Shown here in pieces: positions 25,228-34,714 of a DNA stretch of 64,000 nucleotides; positions within the stretch are counted from its first letter, which is position 1; each line of letters begins with the position of its first letter. A program made the translations under genes and the position numbers. The DNA is from Hymenobacter tibetensis (lineage in GTDB: Bacteria; Bacteroidota; Bacteroidia; Cytophagales; Hymenobacteraceae): contig NZ_CP094669.1 of assembly GCF_022827545.1 (NCBI RefSeq), positions 3,996,001-4,060,000 on the forward strand, in the 5' to 3' direction. The notes beneath the pieces are model-generated. The model searched no databases. It worked only from the letters and a program-made list of their open reading frames with translations, and had not been told where the DNA came from.

Positions 25228-27201
25228 TTATCCTGTTATAGCACTGGGCGGCAGCGTAATAATGAACGTCGTCCCCTCTCCTTCTTTCGATGCTACGGTG
25301 AGGGTGCCGCCGTGGCCTGTACTCACAATATCGTGGCTGAGCGAAAGGCCGAGGCCCGTGCCTTCGCCAACTGGCTTGGTGGTGAAGAAGGGATGGAAAA
25401 TCTTTGCCTTCACGTCTTCCGGAATGCCGACCCCGTTGTCGCTGACCGTGAGTTCAACGCTGCCGGATAGCAAGCGGGTGCTTATGCGCACTTCGGGCTG
25501 GTAGGCTGCCCCGGTTGTGAGCTGGCGCTGCCGTACGGCATAAAGGGCATTGGTGCACAGGTTCAGCAGCACCCGGCTCAGGTCTTGCGCAATGACGTGT
25601 ATGAGAGGCAGGTCTGGGTCGAAGTGGGTGGTGAGGGTGGCCGTAAAAGCAGGATGCTCGTGCTGCACGCTTTGGTAGGCCATCTGCCAGCTTTCTTCGG
25701 CCAGATGGTTGAGGCTGGTTGGTTCGCGCTGCCCACTACCCGTGCGGGCGTGCTCCAACATGCCTTTGATGATGGCGGTAGCACGCTGGCCGTGCTGGCT
25801 GATGCTCAGCATATTCTGCTTGAGGCCGTCCAAGATTTCCCGTTCCAGCTTTCCATCCCGCGCCAGCTGTTGCGCACCGTTTATCTCGTCAATAAGCTCG
25901 GTACTGACCGCCGCAAACTGCTTCACGAAGCCGAGCGGGTTTTGTAGTTCGTGGGCCACACCAGCCGTCAGCTCTCCTAGAAACGCCATTTTCTCGCGCT
26001 GCACCAACTGAAACTGCGCTGCCTTCAGGTCGGCTAGGGAAGCCTGGAGCGTGGCATTGGCTTGCTGCTGCTGCCGGTAATTGCGTATCAGCAGGCCAAT
26101 AATAAGCAGTAGCCCCACCAGGCCCGCCAGCATCCCATAAGTCCGATAGCGCGCTTGCATGCGGGATCTTTCGGCGCCTACTTGTGCTTTGTGTTGGCGC
26201 TCTTGGTAGTTGATGTTTTGCAGGCGCATCACTTTTTCCTGCCCAAACAGCGTGTCCTTCATGGTCAGCATCAGGCTCTGGTACTTGAGGGCGCTGTCGG
26301 CGGAACCACTTGCTTTGAACTCCTGCGTGAGTAGCGTGCTGGCATTAAGCACGCCCCGCAAAAAGCCGTTAGCCTGCGCCGCCTGGCAGCCAAGCCCGGC
26401 ATAATAGATACTGGAGTCTGATTTTCCGATGTTCTGATACAACGTAGCCAGCCCCACGTAGGCAAAATTGCTACTGCGCAAATGCCGCAAAGCAGCCGAC
26501 TCCCTGATGCTGCGGCGATAGTACGTGCGAGCCTGCGTGATATCACCTTGCTTGCGCGCCACGTTGCCAAGGCCGTACAGAATATAATTGGTGGGCGCGT
26601 GCAGACGCTGCGCCAGTTGGAAAGCCTGTTGCTGAAAGTACTGCGCCGAATCCAGCTGGTTGAACACGTCGTAGGCCAGCCCAATATTACTTAGCTCGAG
26701 TACAATGCGCTGCTCGTCGTGCAGGGCTTGCCCGATGCGCAACGCCTGAAAGTAGTACGACAGGCCCTGTTTCCGGTCGCGCAGATACACGTAAATGATG
26801 CCAATGCTGCGCAGGTTTTGTGCTTGCAGCGGCCGGTCGTGGATGGATTCGGCCAGCCGCAACGACAACTGGAACAGTTCTAGCGCACGAGCCAGATTGC
26901 TTTCGCGCAACGCCGCCCCCAAGCGGTTCAGGGCCTCGCCTTCGCCGTGCCGGTACTTGATGCGCTGCGCTAAGGCCAAAGCTCGTTCGGCATAGGCCGC
27001 CGCCGAATCGGTGCTTAGGGCCCAGTACTGGTCGCTGATCTTGCAAAGCAGCAGTACGCGGCTGCTGTCAATTTGCTCTTGCCGCGCCTGCGCACGCAGC
27101 TCGTTGAGGGCTAGGCTTTGCGCCCGAACAGTTCCTGCACCCACCAGTAGGAGAAGGCCTGCGAACAAAAACAATAGAAACCAACGAAAGCAAGCGAGCA
27201 T
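25228..27201 (-). CDS. TPR-containing sensor histidine kinase
   Basis: 657 aa. Signal peptide (to about residue 27), periplasmic tetratricopeptide repeats (about 40-340; for example ALNRLGAALRESNLARALELFQLSLRLAE and ALGNVARKQGDITQARTYYRRS), one membrane helix (about 350-372, LVGLLLIIGLLI), a coiled linker, HisKA-type box ELTAGVAHELQNPLGF with the acceptor His, and an HATPase domain (NLCTNALYA, DNGVGIPEDV, GTGLGLSL). It is an orphan: no response regulator is adjacent. The stimulus is likely a protein or peptide contact through the TPRs, by analogy to similar Bacteroidota kinases. Confidence 0.93.
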   Translation of the reverse strand: MLACFRWFLLFLFAGLLLLVGAGTVRAQSLALNELRAQARQEQIDSSRVLLLCKISDQYWALSTDSAAAYAERALALAQRIKYRHGEGEALNRLGAALRESNLARALELFQLSLRLAESIHDRPLQAQNLRSIGIIYVYLRDRKQGLSYYFQALRIGQALHDEQRIVLELSNIGLAYDVFNQLDSAQYFQQQAFQLAQRLHAPTNYILYGLGNVARKQGDITQARTYYRRSIRESAALRHLRSSNFAYVGLATLYQNIGKSDSSIYYAGLGCQAAQANGFLRGVLNASTLLTQEFKASGSADSALKYQSLMLTMKDTLFGQEKVMRLQNINYQERQHKAQVGAERSRMQARYRTYGMLAGLVGLLLIIGLLIRNYRQQQQANATLQASLADLKAAQFQLVQREKMAFLGELTAGVAHELQNPLGFVKQFAAVSTELIDEINGAQQLARDGKLEREILDGLKQNMLSISQHGQRATAIIKGMLEHARTGSGQREPTSLNHLAEESWQMAYQSVQHEHPAFTATLTTHFDPDLPLIHVIAQDLSRVLLNLCTNALYAVRQRQLTTGAAYQPEVRISTRLLSGSVELTVSDNGVGIPEDVKAKIFHPFFTTKPVGEGTGLGLSLSHDIVSTGHGGTLTVASKEGEGTTFIITLPPSAITG

Positions 27202-27399
27202 GTAGGGCGGAGGAGAGCACAGAACAAGAAACTGAAAGCTGGCACCAGTGTTCAGTTCTTGCCTATATCAACCGCGAATATCTAGTTAATTTAATAGATG
27301 CCCTATTCTATTCGCGCCTCTTTTCACTTCATTGCTTATACACAGCTTTTCCTTGCTTCGCGGCCACCCAAAACGCCCCTAGTGGCACGTTGAATTGCT

Positions 27400-27831
27400 T
27401 CACTCGCCGGCTGGCTTCGCCATGGCAATAACGACGGCTCCTACCACCATTAGGCCCGCGCCGAGCATCACTTGCCAGCTGATTTTTTCTTTCAGAAAAA
27501 CAGCGGCCAGCATAATAGCAAACACCAATGACACCTTATCGAGCGGCGATACGCGGGAGGCATTGCCGAGCGAGAGGGCCCGAAACGAGAGCAACGAGGA
27601 AACGCAGGTGATAACGCCCGCCGCAATCAGAAACACCCAGCTACGGCGGTCAATAGCGGCCACATCGGGCAGGTTGCCTTGCCAGGCCACCACGCTCCAG
27701 GCCACTAGCACAATCAGTATCGATTGAATGGCGAAAGCCAAGCTGGAGTCCACGGTTTTGATGCCCGCCTTAGAAAGCGTGACGACCACAGCGGCTGATA
27801 AGGCCGCCAGCAATGAAAAAACTATCCACAT
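27400..27831 (-). CDS. single-domain EamA/DMT transporter
   Basis: 143 aa from ATG 27831, four to five helices, one EamA domain (FLIAAGVITCVSSLLSFRALSLGNASRVSPLDKVSLVF then LKEKISWQVMLGAGLMVVGAVVI). Half-size compared with the usual ten-helix transporters, so it probably works as a dimer. Substrate unknown. It stands alone between the kinase and the GT39 gene, all on the minus strand. Confidence 0.88.
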   Translation of the reverse strand: MWIVFSLLAALSAAVVVTLSKAGIKTVDSSLAFAIQSILIVLVAWSVVAWQGNLPDVAAIDRRSWVFLIAAGVITCVSSLLSFRALSLGNASRVSPLDKVSLVFAIMLAAVFLKEKISWQVMLGAGLMVVGAVVIAMAKPAGE

Positions 27832-28028
27832 ATTACTTGCTTGAGCACTGTTCAATTACAACAACGAAAATTCAGCCGAAAGCACAGTACTCCGACAAGA
27901 TGGTTTGACGTACGGGGCGCCCCCGGCAAAGTTATCGGGCTGGGGAAGGTCACAGAATTCAGCCGGTTGTTGCAGGCTAAACGGACGGAAGCAGAAGAAC
28001 GGCGGAAGGAGCGTATTAGTGCCAGCGC

Positions 28029-29582
28029 CTAGCGGCGGGGGAGCTGTCGGCCTTCCCAAGCGGCTACTTCTGCTTGGTGTTCCCGGTAGGCCAGGTTCAT
28101 AATAGCGGAATCCGGGTCGGTGCCGAGGTAGATGGTCGTGCCGCTTTCGCGGGCATAAGGGTTGGTGATTTCACCCACCTTGCGGAAGCTGTTGAAGTGC
28201 GGCACCAGCTTGGCTGGCTCTCCCTCGCCAATGAGCAGCATATAGCGAAACGGGTGGGTTGGCCGGGGCGGAAACCAAAACAAGTAGCTGCCATTGAAAC
28301 TGTTGGCCGCGGGGAGGGCGCGGTGGCGGTTGTAGTAGTTGATGGCGCCAGCCTGGCCGTAGTTGTCGCACTTGATGAGGGTGTTGGCGCGGGTGGCAGC
28401 CGGGAGTGTTTGGTAGGCCTGCCAGGTTTTGTCGGCCAGTTCCTGCCAGCCCACCATGTCGGCGTAGTCTTGGGGTAAGGGGTGATTTTGGCCATCTTCC
28501 CAACGCAGGAGCCCCAGGCTTTCGTAGCGCGGACCTATCCGCTGCATGTGCGCCGGCGAGTACAGCGTGAAAACGAACGGCAGAAACCAAATTAGAGGCA
28601 CCACTGGAACTACCAGCAGCACCGGCCGGGCCACCGCCCCAAATTGGAACGAGGCTACTTGCCGCTCCAGCCACACCGCCCCAAACGACAGCAGCACCGG
28701 ATAATACCCTAGGGCGTAGTAGCCCTTGCCGTGCATCAGGGTCAGAATCAGCAGGCCAGCCACGTATAGTACCCCCACGGCGCGGTAGGGTTGAAACGGC
28801 CGGTACAGCAACAACGCCAGCAGCCCCGGCACCCAAACCCATACCACGGGAAAGCACAGCAGCAACTGCTCTTTCCAAAAGTCGGCGGCCGACATATGCA
28901 CGAGCTGCGTGTCGTGGAGCAGCTCCATGTGGTGGCGGAACGGGATGCCGTGAACGAGCTGCCACACCAGGTTGGGAAGCCACAGCAGCAAGGCCAGAGC
29001 GGCCGCGCCCCACAAATGGCGGTTCCAAAGCAGTTTTCGTTGCGGGGTTAGCAGTAAGCTGATCAGCAGTGCGCCTACATAAAATGCGGTGGTGTACTTG
29101 TTGAGCATACTCAGCCCGAGCGTCGCGCCTAGCAAATAGAGGTAGCGGGAGCGGCTGGTTTGCGCGTGGCGTACCAAGGCATACGCAGCGGCCATGAAAG
29201 CCAGCACCTCAAACGAATTGGGCTGAAACAGGAAGTTGAGCCGCGCATAAGCGGCCACTAGGTAGCCGATGCCCGCCAATGCTACCGCAAACCAGCCCCC
29301 GCCCACGTGCTGCACCAGCCGCGCCACCAGATATACCGTGATACTGCCCCACAGAAACGGCCAGAACTTCACCCACCCCCAGCCACCACCCAAGGCCAAC
29401 GTAACCCAGCTTTGCAACGCCGTAAGCGGTGGTACTTCCAAATAACCCCAGGCCAGATGACGACCGTAGTTGAGGTAGAGGTATTCGTCGCGGTGCAGCT
29501 CGTAGGCACGGCTGGCCAATACGTAGCCCGACCCGAATTTGAGCAGCGCCAGCAGCAGTGGTAGAAGGCGAGACGGTTTCAT
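28029..29582 (-). CDS. GT39-family (PMT/ArnT-like) membrane glycosyltransferase
   Basis: 517 aa from ATG 29582. About ten to twelve helices. The first loop has the acidic motif of the family, ELHRDEYLYLNYGRHLAWGY, followed by VPPLTALQSW, then repeated hydrophobic segments and a soluble C-terminal domain (from about 400) with AINYYNRHRALPAANSFN. Enzymes of this group use polyprenyl-phosphate sugars and transfer to lipid or protein acceptors in the envelope. Acceptor unknown. Confidence 0.88.
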   Translation of the reverse strand: MKPSRLLPLLLALLKFGSGYVLASRAYELHRDEYLYLNYGRHLAWGYLEVPPLTALQSWVTLALGGGWGWVKFWPFLWGSITVYLVARLVQHVGGGWFAVALAGIGYLVAAYARLNFLFQPNSFEVLAFMAAAYALVRHAQTSRSRYLYLLGATLGLSMLNKYTTAFYVGALLISLLLTPQRKLLWNRHLWGAAALALLLWLPNLVWQLVHGIPFRHHMELLHDTQLVHMSAADFWKEQLLLCFPVVWVWVPGLLALLLYRPFQPYRAVGVLYVAGLLILTLMHGKGYYALGYYPVLLSFGAVWLERQVASFQFGAVARPVLLVVPVVPLIWFLPFVFTLYSPAHMQRIGPRYESLGLLRWEDGQNHPLPQDYADMVGWQELADKTWQAYQTLPAATRANTLIKCDNYGQAGAINYYNRHRALPAANSFNGSYLFWFPPRPTHPFRYMLLIGEGEPAKLVPHFNSFRKVGEITNPYARESGTTIYLGTDPDSAIMNLAYREHQAEVAAWEGRQLPRR

Positions 29583-29623
29583 ACCGTCAATATATGTATT
29601 CAGGAATATAACAGACCCTGCTT

Positions 29624-30403
29624 TTACATGCACCGACGAAACGCGACGAACTGACGTTGTGCCATAAACTCATCTACCGCTGGCCACATTTCGGCTTCGC
29701 ATCGCAGCAGGGCGACTGCCTCTGGCCAATGTTGATTATTTAGCAAGCACTCAACTATTAATTCTCCACTCGGTAGCCGAGCTACATACATCTTCATCCA
29801 GCTGAGCAGTTGGTTTGGCAGCTTATCGTGGAGCAGAGGCCGTAGCAAAGCAGTTAAGTGCTCTTCTTTAATTTCTTCTATATGGGTACGCCAGAATCCT
29901 TGCACCATCACAGGCCCAAAAATTTGATGCCATTGAATTTGCTGATCAGCTTCAACCGTGTAGAAGTCATATTCAGATTGATGGCGCCTTTCAAGAGAGT
30001 CAAGTATTGTGGTAAAGACTCCTGTTGTAAATACTAAAGCTCCTTTATGAGCGGCATCCACACTGTTTTCACCAATACCGGCCAACACGTCTTCCACATA
30101 GTCTGGAATTAGTTGGTCTTGGTACAACCGCACTACTTGGCATTCTACCACAGCATCGGCATGAACTGTACGGCTGGTTATTTGCGCTCTTATTTGTAGT
30201 TGAACAGGCAGAATATGCAGTACATCTCCTTTTTCTTCTATCTGAAGTTGCGAATGCTGTGCTTGAATCTCTGCTTTTATACACTCTAGAAATTTGGCCT
30301 GCTCAGCAGCTGTGACCTCTGTGTCTTGAGAGGAAACTGCTGGGGAAGCAATTGGCTTCACTGAACGTCGCAGGTTTGCAAACCTAGAGAATATAGATGT
30401 CAT
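29624..30403 (-). CDS. hypothetical cytosolic protein
   Basis: 259 aa, no signal peptide or membrane segment. N-terminal Ser/Arg-rich stretch, then EQAKFLECIKAEIQAQHSQLQ, a beta-rich region (DVLHILPVQLQIRAQITSRTVHADAVVECQVVRLY) and a C-terminal part with LLSWMKMYVARLPSGELIVECLLNNQHWPEA. I cannot assign it to a named family with confidence. A/T-richer codon use than neighbours suggests accessory DNA, like the gene at 13931. Confidence 0.65.
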   Translation of the reverse strand: MTSIFSRFANLRRSVKPIASPAVSSQDTEVTAAEQAKFLECIKAEIQAQHSQLQIEEKGDVLHILPVQLQIRAQITSRTVHADAVVECQVVRLYQDQLIPDYVEDVLAGIGENSVDAAHKGALVFTTGVFTTILDSLERRHQSEYDFYTVEADQQIQWHQIFGPVMVQGFWRTHIEEIKEEHLTALLRPLLHDKLPNQLLSWMKMYVARLPSGELIVECLLNNQHWPEAVALLRCEAEMWPAVDEFMAQRQFVAFRRCM

Positions 30404-30466
30404 AGAAGAGCCGAGTAATAGTAATTGAGAAGCGCCAGCTACTTAGTCACTCCTATCTTAAGCCAT

Positions 30467-30709
30467 TCACACCTCTGGCAGCCGGATTTTCGCTAAGTAC
30501 TCGTTCAGGCCACCGGAATTCTGGAAAAGATGAATGAAGAGAATGTGGTCTTCATCGTGCACGCGCCACTCTTCCGCGTAAAAATCGCCGAGCGCATACA
30601 GGCGCAAACTGAAGCTGTCTTCGCGCCGCTCGGCCAGAAAATGGCCATGCCGACGCAAGACGTCGGCCTGCTGACCCATCGGGAGCTTTTTGAAGACAAG
30701 CAGGTTCAT
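30467..30709 (-). CDS. hypothetical 80-aa protein
   Basis: 80 aa, MNLLVFKKLPMGQQADVLRR at the start, then an aromatic, acidic segment DFYAEEWRVHDEDHILFIHLF. Soluble, no known motif. It is divergent from the YfcC-type transporter gene. Composition and codon use look coding; the family is not recognised. Confidence 0.6.
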   Translation of the reverse strand: MNLLVFKKLPMGQQADVLRRHGHFLAERREDSFSLRLYALGDFYAEEWRVHDEDHILFIHLFQNSGGLNEYLAKIRLPEV

Positions 30710-30855
30710 GAGGCGCTAACTGAAACCCGAAGATACGCAGGAGGGAATGTACTGGCTCAACGAATTAGGGAATTAGCCGTTCTGCCGGTCCTACTTGCGC
30801 ATATTGCGCCCCTAGAATGCACAACGCGCCAATCTCCCAAGTCACTACGTCATTC

Positions 30856-32196
30856 ATGAAGACGATTCGCTTTCCGCACCCGCTGGTTTTATTGGTGGGC
30901 TTTATCCTGCTGGCTTGTGTGCTTAGCTACCTATTACCGACTGGCATATTTGAACGCCGCCCCGATGCCGCTACCGGCCGCAACGTAGTAATAGCCGGCT
31001 CCTACCACCGCGTGCCGGCTTCGCCAGTCAGCCCGCTGCAGGCCTTGGTGGACATCCCGAAAGGACTCGCTGACGCTGCTTCGGTCATTTTTCTGGTTTT
31101 TATTGCCGGTGGGGCTTTCACCGTAGTCGACCATACCGGCGCCCTCCGCCACGGCGTCGACTGGCTGCTGGCGCGGTTTAGGGGGCGCGAGGCAGTGGTG
31201 ATTCCTATTATTTCCGTGCTCTTCGCCACGATGGGCGCGCTAGAGAATATGCAAGAGGAAATCATTCCGCTCATTCCGGTGCTGCTGGTGCTTATGCGCC
31301 GCATTGGGTATCCTGCCATTACTGCGGCGGCGGTAAGCTTGGGCTCAGCCGCCGTGGGGGCGGCATTCAGTCCGCTCAACCCGTTTCAGGTGGGTATTGC
31401 GCAGAAACTGGCGCAGTTGCCGCTGCTCTCGGGCAGCGGGTTCCGCGTGGCCTTTCTGGTGCTGGCGGTTGCATTCTGGATTGCCGGCACTGTTCGGTAC
31501 GCCTTACGCCACCGCATGGCACCAGAAGCCGACGAGGCCGCACCCGCCGCCAGCCGGCCCGGCCAACACGGGCTGGTTTTGACCTTGCTGCTGCTCACGT
31601 TTGCCTTCTTCGCGTACGGTGTGCTGAAACTAGGCTGGGACTTCGAGCAGATGTCGGCGCTGTTTTTCTCGTTGGGCGTAGCCGCCGGCCTGCTTGGGGG
31701 CCTCGGGCTCCAAGGCACCGCCGACAGTTTCGTGAGTGGCTGCCGCGACATGGCATTGTCGGCGCTGCTTATTGGGTTTGCCCGCGCTATTTTCCTGGTC
31801 TTAGAGCAAGGTCAGATTGTCGATACCATCGTCAACAGTTTGTCGGCTCCCTTGGTGGGGCTGCCGGTTACGCTTTCGGCCTTGGGTATGCTGGCACTAC
31901 ACACCGCTTTGCACTTGCCGGTGCCGTCGGTAAGCGGGCAGGCGGTGCTCACCATGCCGCTGCTAGTGCCCCTCTCCGACCTCATTGGTCTTTCGCGCCA
32001 GGTTACGGTGCTGGCGTATCAGTATGGCGCAGGCCTCTGTGAGTTGATTACACCCACCAACGGCGCCCTCATGGCCATTGTAGCCGTTTGTGGCGTCCGG
32101 TTTGATGAGTGGTGGAAGTTTGTACTGCCGCTGTACCTAGGGCTCGTAGTGCTGGCCGTAGTAGCCCTGGTAACGGGTATTGCAGTGGGGCTGTGA
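30856..32196 (+). CDS. YfcC-type carboxylate/peptide transporter
   Basis: 446 aa from ATG 30856, about twelve membrane helices. It begins FPHPLVLLVGFILLACVLSYLLPTG; repeated half features include MGALENMQEEIIPLIPVLL, AAFSPLNPFQVGIAQ and, in the second half, LPVPSVSGQAVLTMPLLVPL with GAGLCELITPTNGALMA. These are hallmarks of the YfcC/ion-transporter superfamily, annotated as C4-dicarboxylate or basic-amino-acid carriers. Substrate not predictable. Single-gene unit. Confidence 0.85.
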   Translation: MKTIRFPHPLVLLVGFILLACVLSYLLPTGIFERRPDAATGRNVVIAGSYHRVPASPVSPLQALVDIPKGLADAASVIFLVFIAGGAFTVVDHTGALRHGVDWLLARFRGREAVVIPIISVLFATMGALENMQEEIIPLIPVLLVLMRRIGYPAITAAAVSLGSAAVGAAFSPLNPFQVGIAQKLAQLPLLSGSGFRVAFLVLAVAFWIAGTVRYALRHRMAPEADEAAPAASRPGQHGLVLTLLLLTFAFFAYGVLKLGWDFEQMSALFFSLGVAAGLLGGLGLQGTADSFVSGCRDMALSALLIGFARAIFLVLEQGQIVDTIVNSLSAPLVGLPVTLSALGMLALHTALHLPVPSVSGQAVLTMPLLVPLSDLIGLSRQVTVLAYQYGAGLCELITPTNGALMAIVAVCGVRFDEWWKFVLPLYLGLVVLAVVALVTGIAVGL

Positions 32197-32208
32197 AGTG
32201 GTGAGATA

Positions 32209-32271
32209 GTGAGTTTGATAGTTCAAACAGCGCCACTTGCGCAGAGTGCGCCAGCAGAACATCAAACTCAC
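32209..32271. terminator. inverted repeat between convergent genes
   Basis: GTGAGTTTGAT at 32209-32219 is complementary to ATCAAACTCAC at 32261-32271. A small inner hairpin (GCGCCACTT...) sits in the loop. It lies between two convergent stops. Confidence 0.5.
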
Positions 32272-32278
32272 CACTTCA

Positions 32279-32746
32279 CTATTTCAAACGCAGCTCATCA
32301 GCATCGAAGATGCGTTTCACCTTGCGCTTACGCTCCACTATTTGGAAACGAGCGGTGTGGGTAGCATCATCCCAGTACACATCGGATATCAGGCCTTCGT
32401 GCGCGGGCTGGCCGGGTGCAGGATTTACTTCTTGCACTAAGTCGCCGAAGCTGAAGGGCGGCTTGCTGTACAGTTCCTTGAACAGTTCACTGCTGACTTT
32501 GAACTGCTGCTCGTCGTAGCGCAGCAGAATCCAGTCTTCTGTTTCTTCTATTTTCTCGAACAATTTACCCACCGGTTCCAGCCACTCGAACGTGCGGCGG
32601 TTGGCCGGATGGATGTAGCGGAAGCCATAGTCGGGCGTCCAGGAATAAAGGCCGTAGGTGACAGGTTTCGGGCGAGGCACGGGTACAATCTGGTAGGTGG
32701 GATATAAGAACCGCAGGCAGCAGCTGCAAGTTGCGAAACCTATCAA
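32279..32746 (-). CDS. hypothetical protein with basic C-terminal strand
   Basis: 155 aa. A Cys-containing hydrophobic N-terminus (MIGFATCSCCLRFLYP) is followed by GLYSWTPDYGFRYIHPANRRTFEWLEP and a compact beta-rich C-terminus (GLISDVYWDDATHTARFQIVERKRKVKRIFDADELRL). The first 15-20 residues may not be translated, because their start context is weak. No family recognised. It converges on the YfcC-type gene. Confidence 0.6.
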   Translation of the reverse strand: MIGFATCSCCLRFLYPTYQIVPVPRPKPVTYGLYSWTPDYGFRYIHPANRRTFEWLEPVGKLFEKIEETEDWILLRYDEQQFKVSSELFKELYSKPPFSFGDLVQEVNPAPGQPAHEGLISDVYWDDATHTARFQIVERKRKVKRIFDADELRLK

Positions 32747-32902
32747 AAACTCACGTCACAGGGTTTTACCAACTTCCTTTTGCACGCACAGCTCGAGTAC
32801 AAATCAGGGTTTATACGGACAACATTAAGTCATTATCCCGGCAACGCCTGTCCAAAGGCCTTCGTTTAGCCATATAGATTTCAATGTGCTACAGCGAGTT
32901 AT

Positions 32903-33592
32903 ATGAAAAAGGAAGATATTCATCTGGGTGATTGGAACCGGATCTTATTCGGTGACACCCCAGGTGTCTTCACGTGGGAAGTAATAGTGCGCACCATTCT
33001 GATTTATCTGGTTTTCTTGGTGATCATGCGTCTTCTCGGCAAACGCATGAGTGCCCAGCTCACTATTACCGAGCTAGGCGTCATGATCATGCTCGGGGGT
33101 ATTGTGGCTGTTCCTATGCAGATTCCTACCAGGGGCCTGCTGCCCGGAACGCTGCTCTTGATTTGCGTATTGATTTACCAGCGAGGCATCAGTTGGCTGT
33201 CGCTCAAAAACCGCAAGGTGGAGCTGGCAGTACAAGGCGACGTCACGCTGCTGGTGAAGGATGGAGTGATGCAAATCAACCACATGCGGGATGACTCTAT
33301 TTCGCCCAATGAAGTGTTTGCTCAACTGCGCGACCGTGACATCAAACAGCTCGGTGAGGTGAAGCGGCTGTATCTGGAAGGCAACGGGTCGTTTAGCGTG
33401 TTCAAGAACGACGCCCCAACGGCTGGGCTGAGCGTGTTGCCGGCCAAGGACGTCAGGATGAACCAGACCCTTAAGCCAGTTGACCACCAGAAAGTGTGCG
33501 TCTATTGTGGCCAGCCCGACAAGGCGCAGATTCATTCCGGCAAGCAGTGCCCCAACTGTGGCCACGACCAGTGGACCAGCGCCGTGCAATAG
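32903..33592 (+). CDS. DUF421 (YetF-like) membrane protein with zinc ribbon, copy 1
   Basis: 229 aa. Three N-terminal helices, with the family motif FLVIMRLLGKRMSAQLTITELGVMIMLGG, then the DUF421 soluble domain (VTLLVKDGVMQINHMRDDSISPNEVFAQLRDRDI, LGEVKRLYLEGNGSFSVF). The last 30 residues add a CVYCGQ...CPNCGHDQW zinc-ribbon of the rubredoxin type, an extension not usual for YetF. Its tandem copy is 199 bp downstream. Role of DUF421 is unknown; some Bacillus members are linked to membrane or spore functions. Confidence 0.9.
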   Translation: MKKEDIHLGDWNRILFGDTPGVFTWEVIVRTILIYLVFLVIMRLLGKRMSAQLTITELGVMIMLGGIVAVPMQIPTRGLLPGTLLLICVLIYQRGISWLSLKNRKVELAVQGDVTLLVKDGVMQINHMRDDSISPNEVFAQLRDRDIKQLGEVKRLYLEGNGSFSVFKNDAPTAGLSVLPAKDVRMNQTLKPVDHQKVCVYCGQPDKAQIHSGKQCPNCGHDQWTSAVQ

Positions 33593-33791
33593 GGCAAGTC
33601 CAGCCGTACGGCTAGCCTCTACCACCAACCACGTGTGGAATCCGTGCGCCTTTGTGCGCAGCAACAAAGCCAGCAGTTCCTGCTGTAGCTGAGCAAGCCT
33701 GTGTGCACCTAGTTCAACTCGCTGGCTGCATGGTGGCCTCTCCCACCCATCATTTCTTCATTCATCAGCTTACTATTTCATCATCAACCGT

Positions 33792-34541
33792 ATGCCAGAA
33801 TTCAAGCCTTTTGACTTATTGCGAATGGGACTGGGCGATGTGCCCTGGAGCTTTCTACTAGAGGCCGTCCTCCGAATCACTATTATTTATGCTATCCTGC
33901 TGATTTCTATGCGCCTGATGGGTAAGCGGATGGGCAGCCAGCTCAACCGCACCGAAATGACGGGATTGGTATCGTTGGCGGCAGCTGGCGGCGTACCAAT
34001 TCTGGCCCCCGACCGCGGAATAGTTGCCCCCTTGGTGGCATCAGTCATCATTGTGCTTGGGCAGCGCTTGTTGGCGCGTGCTACATTTAGCAGCAGCAAA
34101 TTCGAGCACATTGCGCAGGATGATTTAAGTATTCTAGTGGAAGATGGTTGTTTGCAGCTTGACGCTATGAAAGAATGTCTACTGTCGCAGGAACGGGTAT
34201 TTGCCAAGCTGCGCGGCTCCAAGCTCGACAGCCTAGGGCAGGTGAAGCGGCTGTACATGGAGGCCAACGGGTCGTTCACGGTCATCGAGCAAGACGAGCC
34301 CCAACCCGGCCTCACCCTCGCCCCTGACTGGGACCAAGACTACATCCAGCAGCAGCAGCAGCGCGTACCCGACATGTTTGCTTGTACCTGCTGTGGCAAC
34401 CTCGCTTCTTCCTCTCACATGCCAACCACGCAGTGTCCACGCTGCAACAACACCAAATGGAGCCCGGCCGTCACGAAAGCCTCTAGCAAGCAGCAGACGT
34501 CGCAACAAGTGACACCCGAGCTTGCTATGGTGCCAGACTAG
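33792..34541 (+). CDS. DUF421 (YetF-like) membrane protein with zinc ribbon, copy 2
   Basis: 249 aa, paralogue of the preceding gene in the same orientation. Helices with LLISMRLMGKRMGSQLNRTEMTGLVSLAA, soluble domain SILVEDGCLQLDAMKECLLSQERVFAKLRGSKLDSLGQVKRLYMEANGSFTV, and a zinc ribbon CTCCGN...CPRCNNTKW followed by a 30-residue Gln/Ser/Thr tail. The two proteins share order and spacing of domains but differ widely in sequence, so the duplication is old or the copies diverged functionally. Confidence 0.9.
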   Translation: MPEFKPFDLLRMGLGDVPWSFLLEAVLRITIIYAILLISMRLMGKRMGSQLNRTEMTGLVSLAAAGGVPILAPDRGIVAPLVASVIIVLGQRLLARATFSSSKFEHIAQDDLSILVEDGCLQLDAMKECLLSQERVFAKLRGSKLDSLGQVKRLYMEANGSFTVIEQDEPQPGLTLAPDWDQDYIQQQQQRVPDMFACTCCGNLASSSHMPTTQCPRCNNTKWSPAVTKASSKQQTSQQVTPELAMVPD

Positions 34542-34590
34542 CCTAGGTGAGCAAGTAGTAAAGAATAGGTACTCGCTCGAAAAATCGCCA

Positions 34591-34643
34591 ATGCCCCTCC
34601 ATGGTCCCCCTCCTTCCGGAGCGTATAGACGATGGAGGGGCAT
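34591..34643. terminator. hairpin between convergent genes
   Basis: Perfect 12-bp arms ATGCCCCTCCAT (34591-34602) and its complement (34632-34643). It lies between the second DUF421 gene and the phospholipase-like gene. Confidence 0.6.
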
Positions 34644-34714
34644 CTAGCATATGCATTAAAGGAAAACCCGTGGCCTTCGGAACAGACAACTAGCCGCCGG
34701 GGCCTACTTTCCAG

